22,429 bases of DNA from Hypsibius dujardini (GCA_001579985.1 LRSR01010539.1:1-22429); one strand, 5' to 3'. Shown: positions 8,658 through 18,860, numbered from the stretch's first letter. The notes: generated by a model not told the origin, from the sequence alone. Numbers and translations: made by a program.

Positions 8658-10271
8658 ATGAATCAATTCCACTCACATACAAACAGCGCATCCTTGGGTA
8701 TGAATATTTCGTTTGTTAATAGATCAAATACATCATTGTCCAATCAAACCACTTGTCCGTCCATCACTCCCGCCGAATGGAGGGCCATCATGCTACCGTC
8801 CATCATCTTCGGGACCGTCATCACCGCCGCACAACTCTTCAATCTCGTCGTCTTCGCCTTCTGGCGCCACAAGGAACCGTATATTTTCCTTCACGTAGCC
8901 TTGGCCGTGACCTCCTTTCTCGCGGGGCTGTGTACGATCCTTTTGGGACCGTTGCGGCTGCAACCGTTGACGAGGTCGACCGTCACCCTCATCCGGCTCT
9001 TCGGGGCTGTGTTCCCCCTCTACACCATCACCGCGGGCATCCTCGCTAACGTCCTTATCTCGATTGATCGCTGGCTCTCGGTCGAGTTTGCCTTCAAGTA
9101 TCGAACGGTCATTTCTCGCAAAAAAACGCTTTGGGCCATAGTTGTGGTCATTTTTGGGGCGTCTCTCCTCTTGGTCGGCCCGGTTTACGTTGTCCATTGG
9201 AACGACATTATCGTTCTGAACTGCGCGAAGCCTTACTACTTCTCGCCAGGTACCAGTGTGGGAATCCTCGTGTGGCGAGTGGCTAACGGTCCGATCTACA
9301 TGCTGGTGCTGTTTGTCTGCCAACTTCGCATGCTGATGATTGCCATCTCGCATGGCCTTCAACGCAGACGGAACAGACTTCGAGCTCGGCGACGTCTCTC
9401 TTCGTTGGCGCCGGTGCCCCAATCCAGGTAAGGGACACCTTTAGGGTTCTTACAAGTCGGAACTAGGACCCCTCACGATAGGGGCGGGGGTGGGCAAAGG
9501 GACATAATCTAATCTTTAAATGAATGCATTTTGCTCCTTTGCCCACCCCTAGCCCTAGCGTGAGGGGTTCTTTGCCCACCCCTAGCCCTAGCGTGAGGGG
9601 TTCTTTGCCCCCCCTAGCTCTAGCGTGAGGGGTTCTTTGCCCCCCCTAGCCCTAGCGTGAGGGGTTCTTTGCCCACCCCTAGCCTTAGCCTGAGGGGTTC
9701 TTTGCCCACCCCTAGCCCTAGCGTGAGGGTTCTTTGCCCACCCCTAGCCCTAGCGTGAGGGGTTCTTTGCCCCCCCTAGCCCTAGCGTGAGGAGTTCTTT
9801 GCCCACTCCTAGCCCTAGCGTGAGGGGTTCTTAGCCCACCCCTAGCCCTAGCGTGAGGGTTCTTTGCCCACCCCTAGCCCTAGCGTGAGGGGTTTTTGGT
9901 CCGACCTGTAAGGACCCTAAACGAGCCTCTGGTCTTACTATGAGAGGTCTTGGTCCAGACTTTTGACGACCCTTAACGAGACTCTTGGTTCCAGGGTACG
10001 CATTGTCTGGAGTTCCGTGATGGCGAGTATGGCAGTGGTGTGCTTCACCATGCTCGCCAATATTCCCGCGATGGTGGGATTTTTCTTGCAGAATTCCATC
10101 AGCACTGAAACACGGTACGCCATGATGGTGCTGAATCTTTCGCAGCACTGCATGTCACCCGTGCTGTACTTATTATTTTGGCGGCAATTTCGGAGAATCC
10201 TTTTCCCGTGCTGCGGTCGCTTGCAAGCCGTAGTTGTGCCCGTTCCGCGTCCCAGTTACGAACGCGCATGA
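8658..10271 (+). CDS. Rhodopsin-like (class A) G protein-coupled receptor, 348 aa, two exons
   Basis: Seven-transmembrane receptor of the plasma membrane; the ligand is unknown. Exons 8658-9427 and 9995-10271, joined in phase 2 (AG|G), give 348 residues. The extracellular N-terminus has several N-glycosylation sequons (NIS, NRS, NTS and NQT, residues 16-31). Rough segments: TM1 43-68, TM2 74-97, TM3 112-136 ending in the DRY-type motif DRW (137-139), TM4 155-177, TM5 204-230, a basic third loop (QRRRNRLRARRR), TM6 262-288 with a central proline (NIPAM), and TM7 298-318 with SPVLY replacing NPxxY. The tail has PCC (328-330), a possible palmitoylation site. Residue 3.25 is arginine (R113) instead of the usual cysteine, although C189 is present in ECL2. 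The ATG at 8658 is the first in frame. GC-rich third positions agree with a live gene. Orphan-type invertebrate GPCR; no closer assignment is possible. Confidence 0.88.
9428..9994 (+). mobile_element. Repeat-derived (introner-like) intron in the GPCR gene
   Basis: The 567-bp intron starts CCAG|GTAAGG and ends GGTTCCAG|G. Its left end (TTTAGGGTTCTTACAAGTCG, from about 9439) is the inverted counterpart of its right part (TGTAAGGACCCTAAACGAG, about 9907-9925). The sequences inside those ends (ACCCCTCACGATAGGGG and CCCTAGCGTGAGGGGT) are also inverted. The same ends occur in family A at 1-440. A second, diverged copy of the right end (TATGAGAGGTCTTGGTCCAG, then GACCCTTAACGAG) lies at 9938-9980, and a TTGGTTCCAG of the same type supplies the acceptor. 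TCCAGG occurs at both borders (9423-9428, 9990-9995), as a target duplication would. Confidence 0.75.
9537..9893 (+). repeat. 32-33 bp tandem repeat, 11 copies, inside the GPCR intron
   Basis: The unit begins CTTTGCCCACCCCTAGCCCT and ends AGCGTGAGGGGTT; 11 consecutive copies differ by one or a few bases. Some copies lack one base in the C or G run (CCCCCC for CCACCCC, GAGGGTT for GAGGGGTT). The unit is the inner part of the family A end, so the array arose by expansion of the element's own subterminal sequence. The minus strand has closely spaced G runs and could form G-quadruplexes. Confidence 0.92.
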
Positions 10272-12136
10272 ACAGATCACGAGCTGCGAAAGAGTACAAC
10301 ATTCGTACTTTTTCTCCCGGACATTGCTGCGCAGAAAGTAACAAAGCACCGTTTGTAGTGGCTGCAATTCGCAATCGCAGTCAATACATGAACCTGTTTT
10401 TTTCTTTGCGAGAGAGTTGCGTCACTGGATTTTTTGCCCATTTTTACTCCTATCATACTTTATTACTCGGCAAACTTCTGGGTGGTTATTGTTGGGCTAC
10501 TAATCTTTTAATATAATTTTCATGATTTTGTGACCCGGGGGGGGGGGGGAGGTTGTTGTGCAATATGTCACAAAAAATGTAAAGCTAATCTTTCTAATCG
10601 GCAGAAGGGAATGGCGTGACTTCGGCATGGAAAAATTCAGAATTTACGGTATGCCAGGTCTGGAGCAACATGAACATCATTATGTCGAAAATGACAATCT
10701 GATTAGGGTCGGTCGGTCGGACGTTGCAGCCGCTCGCTGTAAAGAACCGTCACTGGCAACTTTAATTAATGTCCGCATAGAATTGCGCCCGTTAAAATTG
10801 CAAGGCTCCTCTCGGCATAGACGGTAGGAAAATTCGTTTGAAGTGACGTTGATGAGTAAAACCTGCCTAACGTGCCAGGCTCGGCAGATTCACAGTTCCT
10901 AGGATCACAGTTTCAAGGGTCGATTATGCCCCGCCCCCACTGATTCACATCAAGTTTGAGCGGATTGTTCAATTCCGTTCACTTGTTCGTGATTGGCCAA
11001 TTGGTTTTTGCCTGACAGGCTTTGCTACCTTGCTTGGTTGAAGTGATGATTGAACGGAATATTATCGCTCTTCCACTTTGGTCGATTGATTGTTTCATTT
11101 TATTAAAAAGAAATGCCGCGTGTTATTCACTCGTCACGCAAAATTAATCGGACTCTCCCGTAATACCGGGAAAACAGTCTTTCCATCGCAAAGTTTGCAC
11201 AAGATTTTCAAGTCAATAAAGTTTAAGTGAATCTGAATGAACAACCAAGCGACCGACGGAACGTGTTTTCGGGCCGAACCTAAAATCAACCCTTGAAATC
11301 GGGAGCGTACAGTACCAGACATCATGTGAGGTAAAGACGCAAAAGTTGGCTGGAATCTTGACAGAATTCGTTTTCCTGATGATTAACACAAATATTTTAT
11401 TCATGGTTCTAGGATTCCCCTCGGAGAGCAGTTTCATCAACTGCGACCGGACCTTTACGGACATTCAATGAAAGTGTCACAACTGGATTTGAAACAAATG
11501 TTTTGATAATGTTGTTCCACTGCACCAAGGGGGAGGGGCGACATGCAGTATTTACTGTTTCGTATACCTGTGCTATCAATTGCGACGCACGAAAGGAGAT
11601 GACAAAATGGCTCAGTGTTAAGTCGTGTTAACATTAGAATTCACGTTGACCTTCTTGCGTCAAATTAACTCGGCTGCTTGCGCTCAACGGTTTTTGGATT
11701 CTTAAACCTGTCCAACATCGTCATCTGACAGGCAAAATTGCTATTCACATGGCCTATTATGACCTCGTCAATCCGCCTCTCAATTACCCCAAGACTTACG
11801 ATCAATTCCCTGCAAACTATCCTAGACTCCAGACAGCAATCACGGGGCATGCGGCGAGAGCAAACGCGTCCTCGACGGGTAACTTTTTTCTGGAAAAATT
11901 GAACATATCGTGCGCACCGGCATTAGGCATTAAGAGTTGGTTACCACACAGCAACAGGACTTAATGGAGCAGCATGAGAGAATACAAAAAGAATACACAG
12001 ATATGCTTCCTGACCTGCCCTTTCATTTTGTACTGTTAAACAACCCTTATATGCCTGAAAATTCGACATGCCTTTGCGAGCACATACGGCGATGATGAGG
12101 AATAATTGTTCTAAATATAATGATCACTGACTTGAT
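10272..12136. other. Intergenic region, no gene seen
   Basis: Downstream of the GPCR. It holds a 13-bp G run at about 10538-10550, a weak inverted pair (GTTCAATTCCGTTCA near 10968 and TGATTGAACGGAATAT near 11047), and a G-rich tract near 11530. Open frames here (for example 10558-10827 plus and 11665-11850 minus) have no domain signal. I found no convincing polyadenylation signal close to the GPCR stop; an AATAAA lies far downstream at about 11215. Confidence 0.45.
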
Positions 12137-12319
12137 CAGTGGCGGATTGAGGGCGTCACGTATAAAAGACAAGGTAGCTCGGAGGGAGGGGAAGGTGATT
12201 TGCCACCTTAGCAAGCTGTGACATGAAAAATATTTAGATTTTCGAACCCGTTTAGGAGTCGTTTTGGACTTGGGGGGAGGGGCAACAACCCGTTCTGCTC
12301 AATATTCAATCCGCCATTG
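12137..12319. mobile_element. 183-bp hAT-like MITE
   Basis: Left end CAGTGGCGGATTGA (12137-12150) and right end TCAATCCGCCATTG (12306-12319) are inverted repeats matching at 13 of 14 positions. Ends starting CAGTGGCGGAT are common in hAT-type MITEs. The interior has G-rich tracts (about 12180-12195 and 12272-12284). An 8-bp target duplication is not evident, so the assignment rests on the ends only. Confidence 0.5.
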
Positions 12320-12741
12320 AATTTCATTATACTTTGGGTTTGATTGGCCTAGTCGGCAACTGGCTCGCGTAGCACTTTGGTCTCCGAATGCCTTCTTCTT
12401 CCGTGTGGCCAGATCAATCGAACAAGCCGTGTCTAGTTAGATAAATTCTGCCGCTATTTTAGGATGACGACAGCTTTTAGCCGTTTCTCAGAGTTTGATG
12501 TAAATGGTTTCGAAATCGCTTCAATATGTCTGCAGTGTTCAATGGCATGTCTCTAATATGGATGGAATATCCTTGAGCTATTCACACTCATAAGAGGCGG
12601 TTTTTCGATTCGGTTCGGTTCGATCAAACCGGGTTTCGGTTCGAGAATATCAGCCCGTGGGCCGCGGCGGGGCGGTTTTGATATTTTTGTGGTGCGGTGC
12701 GGACTGATTTCTTGATCCGCGCAGACGCCTACAGAATTTTC

Positions 12742-13369
12742 ATCCAGCCAAGTTGAGACAGATTTCTTTTGTACATTTTTTACCAGGTTTCCACTTTCCT
12801 GATTTTTCCAAACCATTTTTTTTATGGAAACCCATGATTCCCTTTACCAGGTTATGTAACCATTATACAATATTCGGAACTCGAATGAAAACTAAACGAA
12901 TTAGTATCGACTAGGGCGTGAGAATCTCAATGTTCAAACTACTGAAAAAATCTACAACGTTTCTGATTCTTTTTCTTTGAGGTGCCCGGTGAAATCGTTC
13001 TAGTGTCGTTCGGCCCTTAATTTTCCTGCTAAAATTGCTGGGAAAGTAAAAATTTTCCTCCACTGATTTTTCCCACCAAATGGTAAAATTCCTCAGAATT
13101 ATGAAGTCAATTTGCATCATTGGGCAAAGTTTGGAGTTTAAAAACAACATACTTCTTACGGTAGAAAAAAAACCGTTTGAAAGATTGAGAAAATGGGTTA
13201 TCCAACTTCAAATCTGATTTTGTTTTGAGTTTTGGAATAGATTGTAAAGATTTTGCTCTTTCCCATATCAAATTAATCTAAATTTTCGATTAAACAGCTT
13301 GGATGGATTGCTGCGTGCTTGTTGACGACGCAGAACGAGAAAAAGAGAACTGTCTCAACTTGACTGGAT
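12742..13369. mobile_element. 628-bp TIR element, family B, copy 1
   Basis: ATCCAGCCAAGTTGAGACAG (12742-12761) is matched at 19 of 20 positions by the inverted sequence at 13350-13369. The TIR core ATCCAGCCAAGTTGAG is shared with the elements at 16489-17141 and 19118-19545, so the three form a family; length is similar to the full copy (653 bp). No transposase-like protein is visible, so it is non-autonomous. The AT-rich interior differs from the other two copies except at the ends, so it may be a separate subfamily. Confidence 0.65.
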
Positions 13370-14072
13370 AAAATCTGGATAAAATTACTGTACTTTTTAT
13401 GCAGAATCTGTTTTCTGTTTGACAGAAAGTAAACTATAAAATTATGGGGCAAAGCTTATTAGCTTATTAAGGTGGTAGGCAGCGGTAGGCACCCTCTGAG
13501 AGGTTAAAGGCGTTCTTGGTCAAGGCATCAATCACATAAAAATAAACATAAAATTTGGCCGGACGCTGCGGCATAGACACGGAAAATCACAATGATGCAA
13601 ATGTATGAGACCCGACGATATACAGTAATTTATATTGACCATAACCGCCGAGCCGAGCAAGATACCAGAAAAGCTACGACCTCTGGACCATGTTATCGTT
13701 TTCTCAATTCATATCTCAAACACAACACAATTAGCTCTTTCCTAGAGATTCCGTACTTGCGTTTACGTCGAATTAAACTAGTTGAAACTGACGTCATTTT
13801 TCACTAATTCCCGTCAACGTCAAATTACACCTCAGACGGAATTAATGTAGTGCCCTGCCCGCACAATCAACGAATCTAATCTCCGTCCAACCACAAAGGA
13901 TTGCGCACAATCACTCTGACCAGTTGTGACCTTTTAGATGAAACCATCCCGAGACAAATAGTATTGTATACCTGTTACAGTAAAGCCTGGTACCAGGCAA
14001 GTTTGATTCACCAACACAATTGCCAAATAACTCAAATCGTACTTTCAGCGAGCGCTCAGTCCTTCGCAAACT
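13370..14072. other. Intergenic region upstream of the secreted-protein gene
   Basis: No gene is supported. Open frames at 13592-13807 and 13901-14296 have no domain signal, and the latter runs through the promoter and first exon of the gene at 14169 in another frame. Confidence 0.4.
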
Positions 14073-14080
14073 ATATAAGA
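14073..14080 (+). promoter_or_regulatory. TATA box of the secreted-protein gene
   Basis: TATATAAG in the context AAACTATATAAGAAAGG, 96 bp before the ATG at 14169. A start site about 25-30 bp downstream would give a leader of roughly 65 nt. This is the clearest core promoter in the window. Confidence 0.65.
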
Positions 14081-14168
14081 AAGGTTCTTTTTCGCAAAGA
14101 CTCCATCACCTTCAATTTTCAAGTAGTCAGAAATCACCAAAACCAACTATTCGACCACAGTTTTTACT

Positions 14169-14902
14169 ATGGCGACTCTCCAGTACATTGCCGCAGTTGT
14201 CGTCGCGTTGAGCATAAGCTGCGCCAATGGAGCCGGCCGACCCATTCCCAATTTCCGTCCGACTGCTCAAGCTCTGTGAGTTGCCCTTTCACCTAATTCG
14301 TAATCCTTTCTTGTCAAAGCATCTTGTCGCCTTGTCACTTTGCATCGCTAAATTCAAGGACACGGAATTTCTTAAAATATTTTATTAATTGTATGATCAC
14401 TCTTTTTTGCCACAGGTGGTTGAACGAGAATTGCATGGTTCAGTCAAGTGACCTCACCGCGGAAGGTGTTCGCGACGTGGAGCTCTACTGCAGCCGACCG
14501 CGCAACGTCATCGGTTTCGGTTTGTTGAGCGATCCTCCGCTGGACCTGACCGCGGCTGTGAAGGACGCTCTCGGTCAATTGGAACACCTCTTCGCCGGGT
14601 CCGCTAGTGCCATCAAACTATCCGTCCGGGTCCTCGGATGGTATGTTCGTGCCGTCCCTAATCGAGCGCCCGTCTACACCATGTTATTCACGCAAACCTC
14701 CCTGCAAATGAGTGGCGACTTCTTCGCCGACATTTCCCTTCCCACCGTCCTTGACGGTCCAATCATCTTCTATGTCGGTGGACTCAGTCTGTCATGCGAC
14801 AGTGTCCCCACCAATGCCTTGGTGCGAGAGGTCAAGTCTGGCTCAAAATGGCAGCCTGAGTGTCCTACTGGACCCGGCTGGAGCCTCTGGTACGCCAACT
14901 AA
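14169..14902 (+). CDS. Secreted protein of unknown function, 197 aa, two exons
   Basis: Exons 14169-14275 and 14416-14902 are joined in phase 2 (CT|gtgagt ... ttgccacag|G) across a 140-bp intron, giving 197 residues. Residues 1-22 are a classic signal peptide (MATLQYIAAVVVALSISCANG), with likely cleavage after ANG. The mature chain has four cysteines (C42, C61, C163, C185), compatible with two disulfides. There are no other membrane segments. The middle (about 85-160) alternates hydrophobic and polar residues as in beta-strands (IKLSVRVLGWYVRAV, then VYTMLFTQTSLQMSG). The end is rich in Trp, Gly and Pro (PTGPGWSLWYAN). Third positions in exon 2 are strongly GC-biased, supporting real coding. 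A TATA box upstream and AATAAA at 15053 downstream complete the gene. I do not recognise the family. Confidence 0.82.
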
Positions 14903-15052
14903 ATTTCCAAGCACCCATCGCCATTTGATCCTTCGTCGTTGGGACAGGAAACGAGATGGCCAGTTGTCCCTGCATCTACTTTAAAAGTTTCGATTTCCAG
15001 TGATACGTGCTTTATAAGATTTTTTGACATTTTTGTTCATGAGAAACGGCGG

Positions 15053-15058
15053 AATAAA
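15053..15058 (+). terminator. Polyadenylation signal AATAAA
   Basis: AATAAA about 150 bp after the stop codon at 14900-14902, in GGCGGAATAAAAAAC. It is the first canonical signal downstream of the secreted-protein gene. Confidence 0.55.
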
Positions 15059-15394
15059 AAACTATCAAAAAGCCATGCTTGCCTTCGAGGTGGTGAAATG
15101 TTTAACTGTTTACCGTAATGCATTAGGAGAGCCTACCGCCGCATGGTATGACGAATATATAGTGGATAAAAATCCACGACTGCTTGACCTTCCATAACGC
15201 CTCGTGTGCGGACTGTAATTTGTTTGTCTACGGTATTTGTGAGAGCAAGAATACCTGGTAGCTGAAACCTTACTGTTAGTCTGTGAGTGCTGAAGTAAAC
15301 CAGTTGAAACCAGAAATATGCAGATATAAATGTTTACCCTCAGCTACGCTACCGATGCGCTAACCCAGAGATCCGTTCCGCTAGGGCTAGGCCC

Positions 15395-15540
15395 CAAAAT
15401 TTCCAATATGCTAACTTCCAATAAATCAGATAAATATTATCCGTAAGCTTTCTAGAAGTAAAAACAAATTCGGATTTTTGTTTGATGCAACAAAATAAAA
15501 CCAAAAAAAATGTAATTTTAAACGGCAGCTGTCGTTTAAC
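15395..15540. repeat. Dispersed repeat, copy 2, split by the foldback element
   Basis: Matches the uninterrupted copy at 7738-7910 up to CAGCTGTCGTTTAACT. The remainder of the match (TGTTATTCAGGATAGCCAAA) resumes at 16371, after the foldback. Confidence 0.55.
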
Positions 15541-16364
15541 TAACAAGGGAACAATCACCAGTGCAACTCTCTGATTGTGACCATTCTTGAATACCATGTC
15601 CCCTAAAATGATTTTACAAAATATGACTCGCGGCAAAGAGTTTCCCGTTCAACGGGGAAAAATTCGGGAAGATCTCAATTGGCGCACGTACATTGCCATG
15701 GCATAAGCGCTTGATTGAATGATTGATTGAGCGCTTAATTGACGGCACGTACAAAAACATGTGCTGTGTTGTGCGCGTGTGCTGTGCTGGTTGTGTACTC
15801 AAGTACAATGCAGTTCAGTACTAATACAGTATATTTTGGACAATTTTGTTTAACAAAACTGGACAAAAAACAAAAAACTTTTTAAAGTAGCTAAAGCCAG
15901 ATTTTAATATAAGAAATATAAATAAAAATATAGTGTTTTGCCTAATTGTTCCCAGAAAGAGCATTTATATTTCTGATATAATAAAATCTGGCTTTAACTA
16001 CGTAAAAAATTGTTTTGTTTTTTGTACAATTTTGTTAAAAAAAATTGTCAAAAAAAAATGTGTTAGTACTGCACTGCATTGTACTTAAGTACACAACCAG
16101 CATAGCACACGCCCACAGCACAGCCCATGTTTTAGTACATGCCGTTACGTACCGTCAATCAAGCGCTCAATCAGTCATTCAATCAAGCGCTCATGCTATG
16201 GCAATGTACGTGCGCCAATTGAGATCTTCCCGAATTTCTTCCCGTTGAACGGGAAACTCTTTGCCACGAGTCATATTTCGTAAAATTATGTTAGGAGACA
16301 TGGTATTCAAAAAAAAAGTTTGGTCACGATCGGAGATTTGCACTGGTGATTGTTCCCTTGTAAG
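15540..16364. mobile_element. 825-bp foldback (long inverted repeat) element
   Basis: The left arm (15540 to about 15922) and right arm (about 15963 to 16364) are inverted copies over their whole length, leaving a loop of about 40 bp. Matching landmarks include CAAGGGAACAATCACCAGTG with its complement at 16341-16358, TTGGCGCACGTACATTGCCA (15679-15698) with TGGCAATGTACGTGCGCCAA (about 16198-16217), and GCCAGATTTTA against TAAAATCTGGC near the centre. The arms differ by scattered substitutions and small indels. The open frames on both arms are mirror images of each other and are not genes. A transcript would form a long hairpin. Confidence 0.85.
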
Positions 16365-16488
16365 CTTAAGTGTTATTCAGGATAGCCAAAAACTGTATAT
16401 TGTTTTTTATAACAAATATTTATATTTTATTGAAAATCCAAAAACCTTGGTGACAAATTGCTTATTTTATATCAAATCAGTTCTGCAC

Positions 16489-17141
16489 AAGGGTTATCCA
16501 GCCAAGTTGAGCCGATTTTATAGTGTCATTCTTTGATTGATTCACAGTGATTTTGACTGATCCAGACTGTTTTTGTTTTCGCAAATTTGTTTACATTGAA
16601 ACCTCATCCGTTGTGTGTTCCCGTGATGTATTTTCTTTTCAAGTCTTTATTACCAAACGTTCTTTCTGGGTACTAGAAAAGGATTTTTGCTGTTTTATTC
16701 CAACATTGTCAGCCTGAGGTTGAGCATGGACCTGCCGCTCCTCGAAAATAGAGCGCTGCAGAAGTGCTGTTGCGCCTTGTGGTTCGTTCTTATATTTCCT
16801 GATGCGACAACTTTGAGTTCTTTCTTTTTACGTATACCGGACTTGGTCTTCTTGTATCCGTGAAAGATAAATTAACACAAATTGCACTCGTATGTGAACT
16901 ACTTGCTTTTCAGTCCACATGCATTAAAGATGGCGGCCTCGTTGTTTTTGACTTCCACCCCGTAATCATACCAGCATATCTTTTTCACTGACCCCAAAAT
17001 GTATTTGTTATCACAAAGTTATTTGCCATTTGTGAAAAAATTCTGACGTCAACCGGAGGTATCTTGGTTCTCCTAAAAAATTGGTCTGTTTTGATTTTTT
17101 GAAAATATGCCCATCCGGCTCAACTTGGCTGGATAACCCTT
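16489..17141. mobile_element. 653-bp TIR element, family B, full-length copy
   Basis: The 26 bp at 16489-16514 (starting AAGGGTTATCCAGCC) are matched perfectly by the inverted 26 bp at 17116-17141. Flanks CTGCAC (left) and CTGTAC (right) may be a target duplication with one mismatch. The first 426 bp are repeated at 19118-19545. No transposase is seen, so it is non-autonomous. Confidence 0.85.
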
Positions 17142-17730
17142 CTGTACATTGATCATGATTTTATTTACTGGGAAATTTAGTTATACTGAAGCGAATGTAA
17201 AGTGTATTTAAAAACAAATTCCCTTTGCATGCTAAAACGGTCTGATTCTTTGATCTCCTGTAGATAAGACTAGGAGGTCTTCCATTGATTGCTTGATTGG
17301 AGAGTCTACTGTAACGGGCGACATCGTACGAGAAATTCATTGGCGTATCAATCAATCAATATCATGTTTTTTAGATGAAGTACTCCAAAATCTCGATATT
17401 TTTTGTCCGATAAAAAAATCACCGATACGCCCGAGAACGTAATTTGCCGCTCCGTTAGCCCGCTCCGCTCAACCCGCTAATTTATTTGATTTATCGGGAA
17501 TATTAAAATTAGCTGAAGCTCCGATAGATTAGCGGCACGTTTCTGGTTAAAACTGACGTAAACCTAACCCAAATAACTTCCATATTGGAAACCTTGAGTA
17601 CAACGTCTCACCTGTCAGTGTGGCCGTAATCTAATCTCCTCTTGGCCAAAACAAAAGTTTCCTGAAGGCGCAACCTCACGCTTGGCCTTGTCATCGGATC
17701 ATGTGTATGGGAAGTGTCTGTTCTGCGATA
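17142..17730. other. Intergenic, no gene seen
   Basis: AT-rich DNA between two transposons. Around 17440-17530 there is a GCTCCG/CCGCTC-rich stretch with inverted GCTAATTT/AAATTAGC motifs, possibly a degenerate MITE. The open frame at 17161-17355 (minus) has no domain signal. Confidence 0.35.
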
Positions 17731-18228
17731 TTAAGGGTATTCAAAGTTCGCTTATGTGTGCCGATTATCTCCTTAACTAAGGCGACGCTAATTTACCGCA
17801 GAAAAGAAGGATGAAAACTGTAATTGTGAACTACTTACGCAATCAGTCAATCGACACGTGCGGTCTTGTGGTTCGCACATCTTTGCAATCAATAAAAATG
17901 GTAGCTTTTTACTATGTGATGACGTAGGCACAATGGATTGGTCGCGACTCTACAGTACTCAATGTACCAGCCCCAATTTTAAGCCAACCAGTCGCATGAC
18001 TTAATTGCGCTGAAGTATTTGTACAACTATGAAATCCCCAATTTTGTTCCATATTATTTTTCCGTAAAAGGAATCTTTACAAAAAATATTTTTTTCATTC
18101 ATTTTTAAAGCTCAAATCTGTTGCTTAGTAATGCCGCATATCGGAACGAAAGAGATCAATTGACGATTTTGAAAGTGCACGTTTAAAGCAAATAAAATTC
18201 GCCTACTTGTCTTCGGTGATCCCAACGA

Positions 18229-18255
18229 TGATTGATTGATTGATTGATTGATTGA
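18229..18255. repeat. (GATT)n microsatellite
   Basis: Six to seven tandem copies of GATT/TTGA, inside the larger TIR element. Confidence 0.8.
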
Positions 18256-18474
18256 ATTTGGGATCTAGTTTGAATGCAAAAAATGTCCCGCACGCCGTAT
18301 CGTCCCTTTTCCCTTGTGTGGTCATGACTGCAGTTTTCAAAAAAGGGCAATCAAGTTTTTTATTCAGTAGGCGATAGTGTCATAAACGTGAAACTGCAAA
18401 TTTTAGAATTCCCTCAATGAAAGTTCAAACGCTTCTAGCGTACGCTACGACAGCGCAAATTAGCGTCTCGAATA

Positions 18475-18860
18475 CAGCTGCTTGCAGGTTACTTGCAAAC
18501 TTTTGATTTGACGTATCGTGAGCCGCAAGACTACACATGTTTTAAAGTTACAATTTCTTAAAGCAAAAACCGGCCAAAATCTGGTTACCAAACACAAAGA
18601 AATAGACTGCATTCATTTGGAAAGTATATTTGAAAATTAAGACTGAAATTTGGCAGAATGGAAACTGAAAACGGGTGAAAAACTAAATCAACCGAAAAAA
18701 ATGACAACAAATGAAGATTTCTGGGCAACGAAATTCGTAATACGTGTATTGAGTTGATTGATCGATAAGCTGGTTTAAAGTTTTCACCAGTCGAACAACG
18801 TGTAGTCTCGTTTGTCACACTGTACCAATCAAAAGTTTGCAAGTAACCTGCAAACAGCTG
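18475..18860. mobile_element. 386-bp Tc1/mariner-like MITE, TA-flanked, nested
   Basis: 34-bp TIRs at 18475-18508 (starting CAGCTGCTTGCAGGTTACTT) and 18827-18860 match at 33 of 34 positions. TA dinucleotides flank both ends (18473-18474, 18861-18862). Weaker similarity continues inward (AGACTACAC on both arms). Near-identical ends suggest a younger insertion than its 1.3-kb host element. The minus-strand open frame at 18585-18842 is incidental. Confidence 0.78.

Noticed and set aside
8793-9422. 209-residue minus-strand frame opposite the GPCR
   Set aside because: Antisense shadow of the GPCR first exon; charged and low-complexity, with no start context or domain.
9537-9893. CRISPR-like array
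   Set aside because: The 32-33 bp units are contiguous with no unique spacers; it is a tandem repeat inside a eukaryotic intron.
9537-9893. Interstitial telomere sequence because of CCCTAGCCCTAGC
   Set aside because: The period is 32-33 bp, not 5-7 bp, and the unit derives from the family A repeat end.
10558-10827. 89-residue plus-strand frame after the GPCR
   Set aside because: No domain, signal peptide or codon bias; follows a poly-G tract in intergenic DNA.
13901-14296. 131-residue plus-strand frame upstream of the secreted protein
   Set aside because: It runs through the TATA box and overlaps exon 1 in a different frame; no signal peptide or domain.
15614-16248. Similar short proteins on opposite strands (15614-15808 minus and 16045-16248 plus)
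   Set aside because: They are mirror translations of the two foldback arms, not a conserved gene pair.
18585-18842. 85-residue minus-strand frame
   Set aside because: It lies wholly within the TA-flanked MITE and has no transposase feature.
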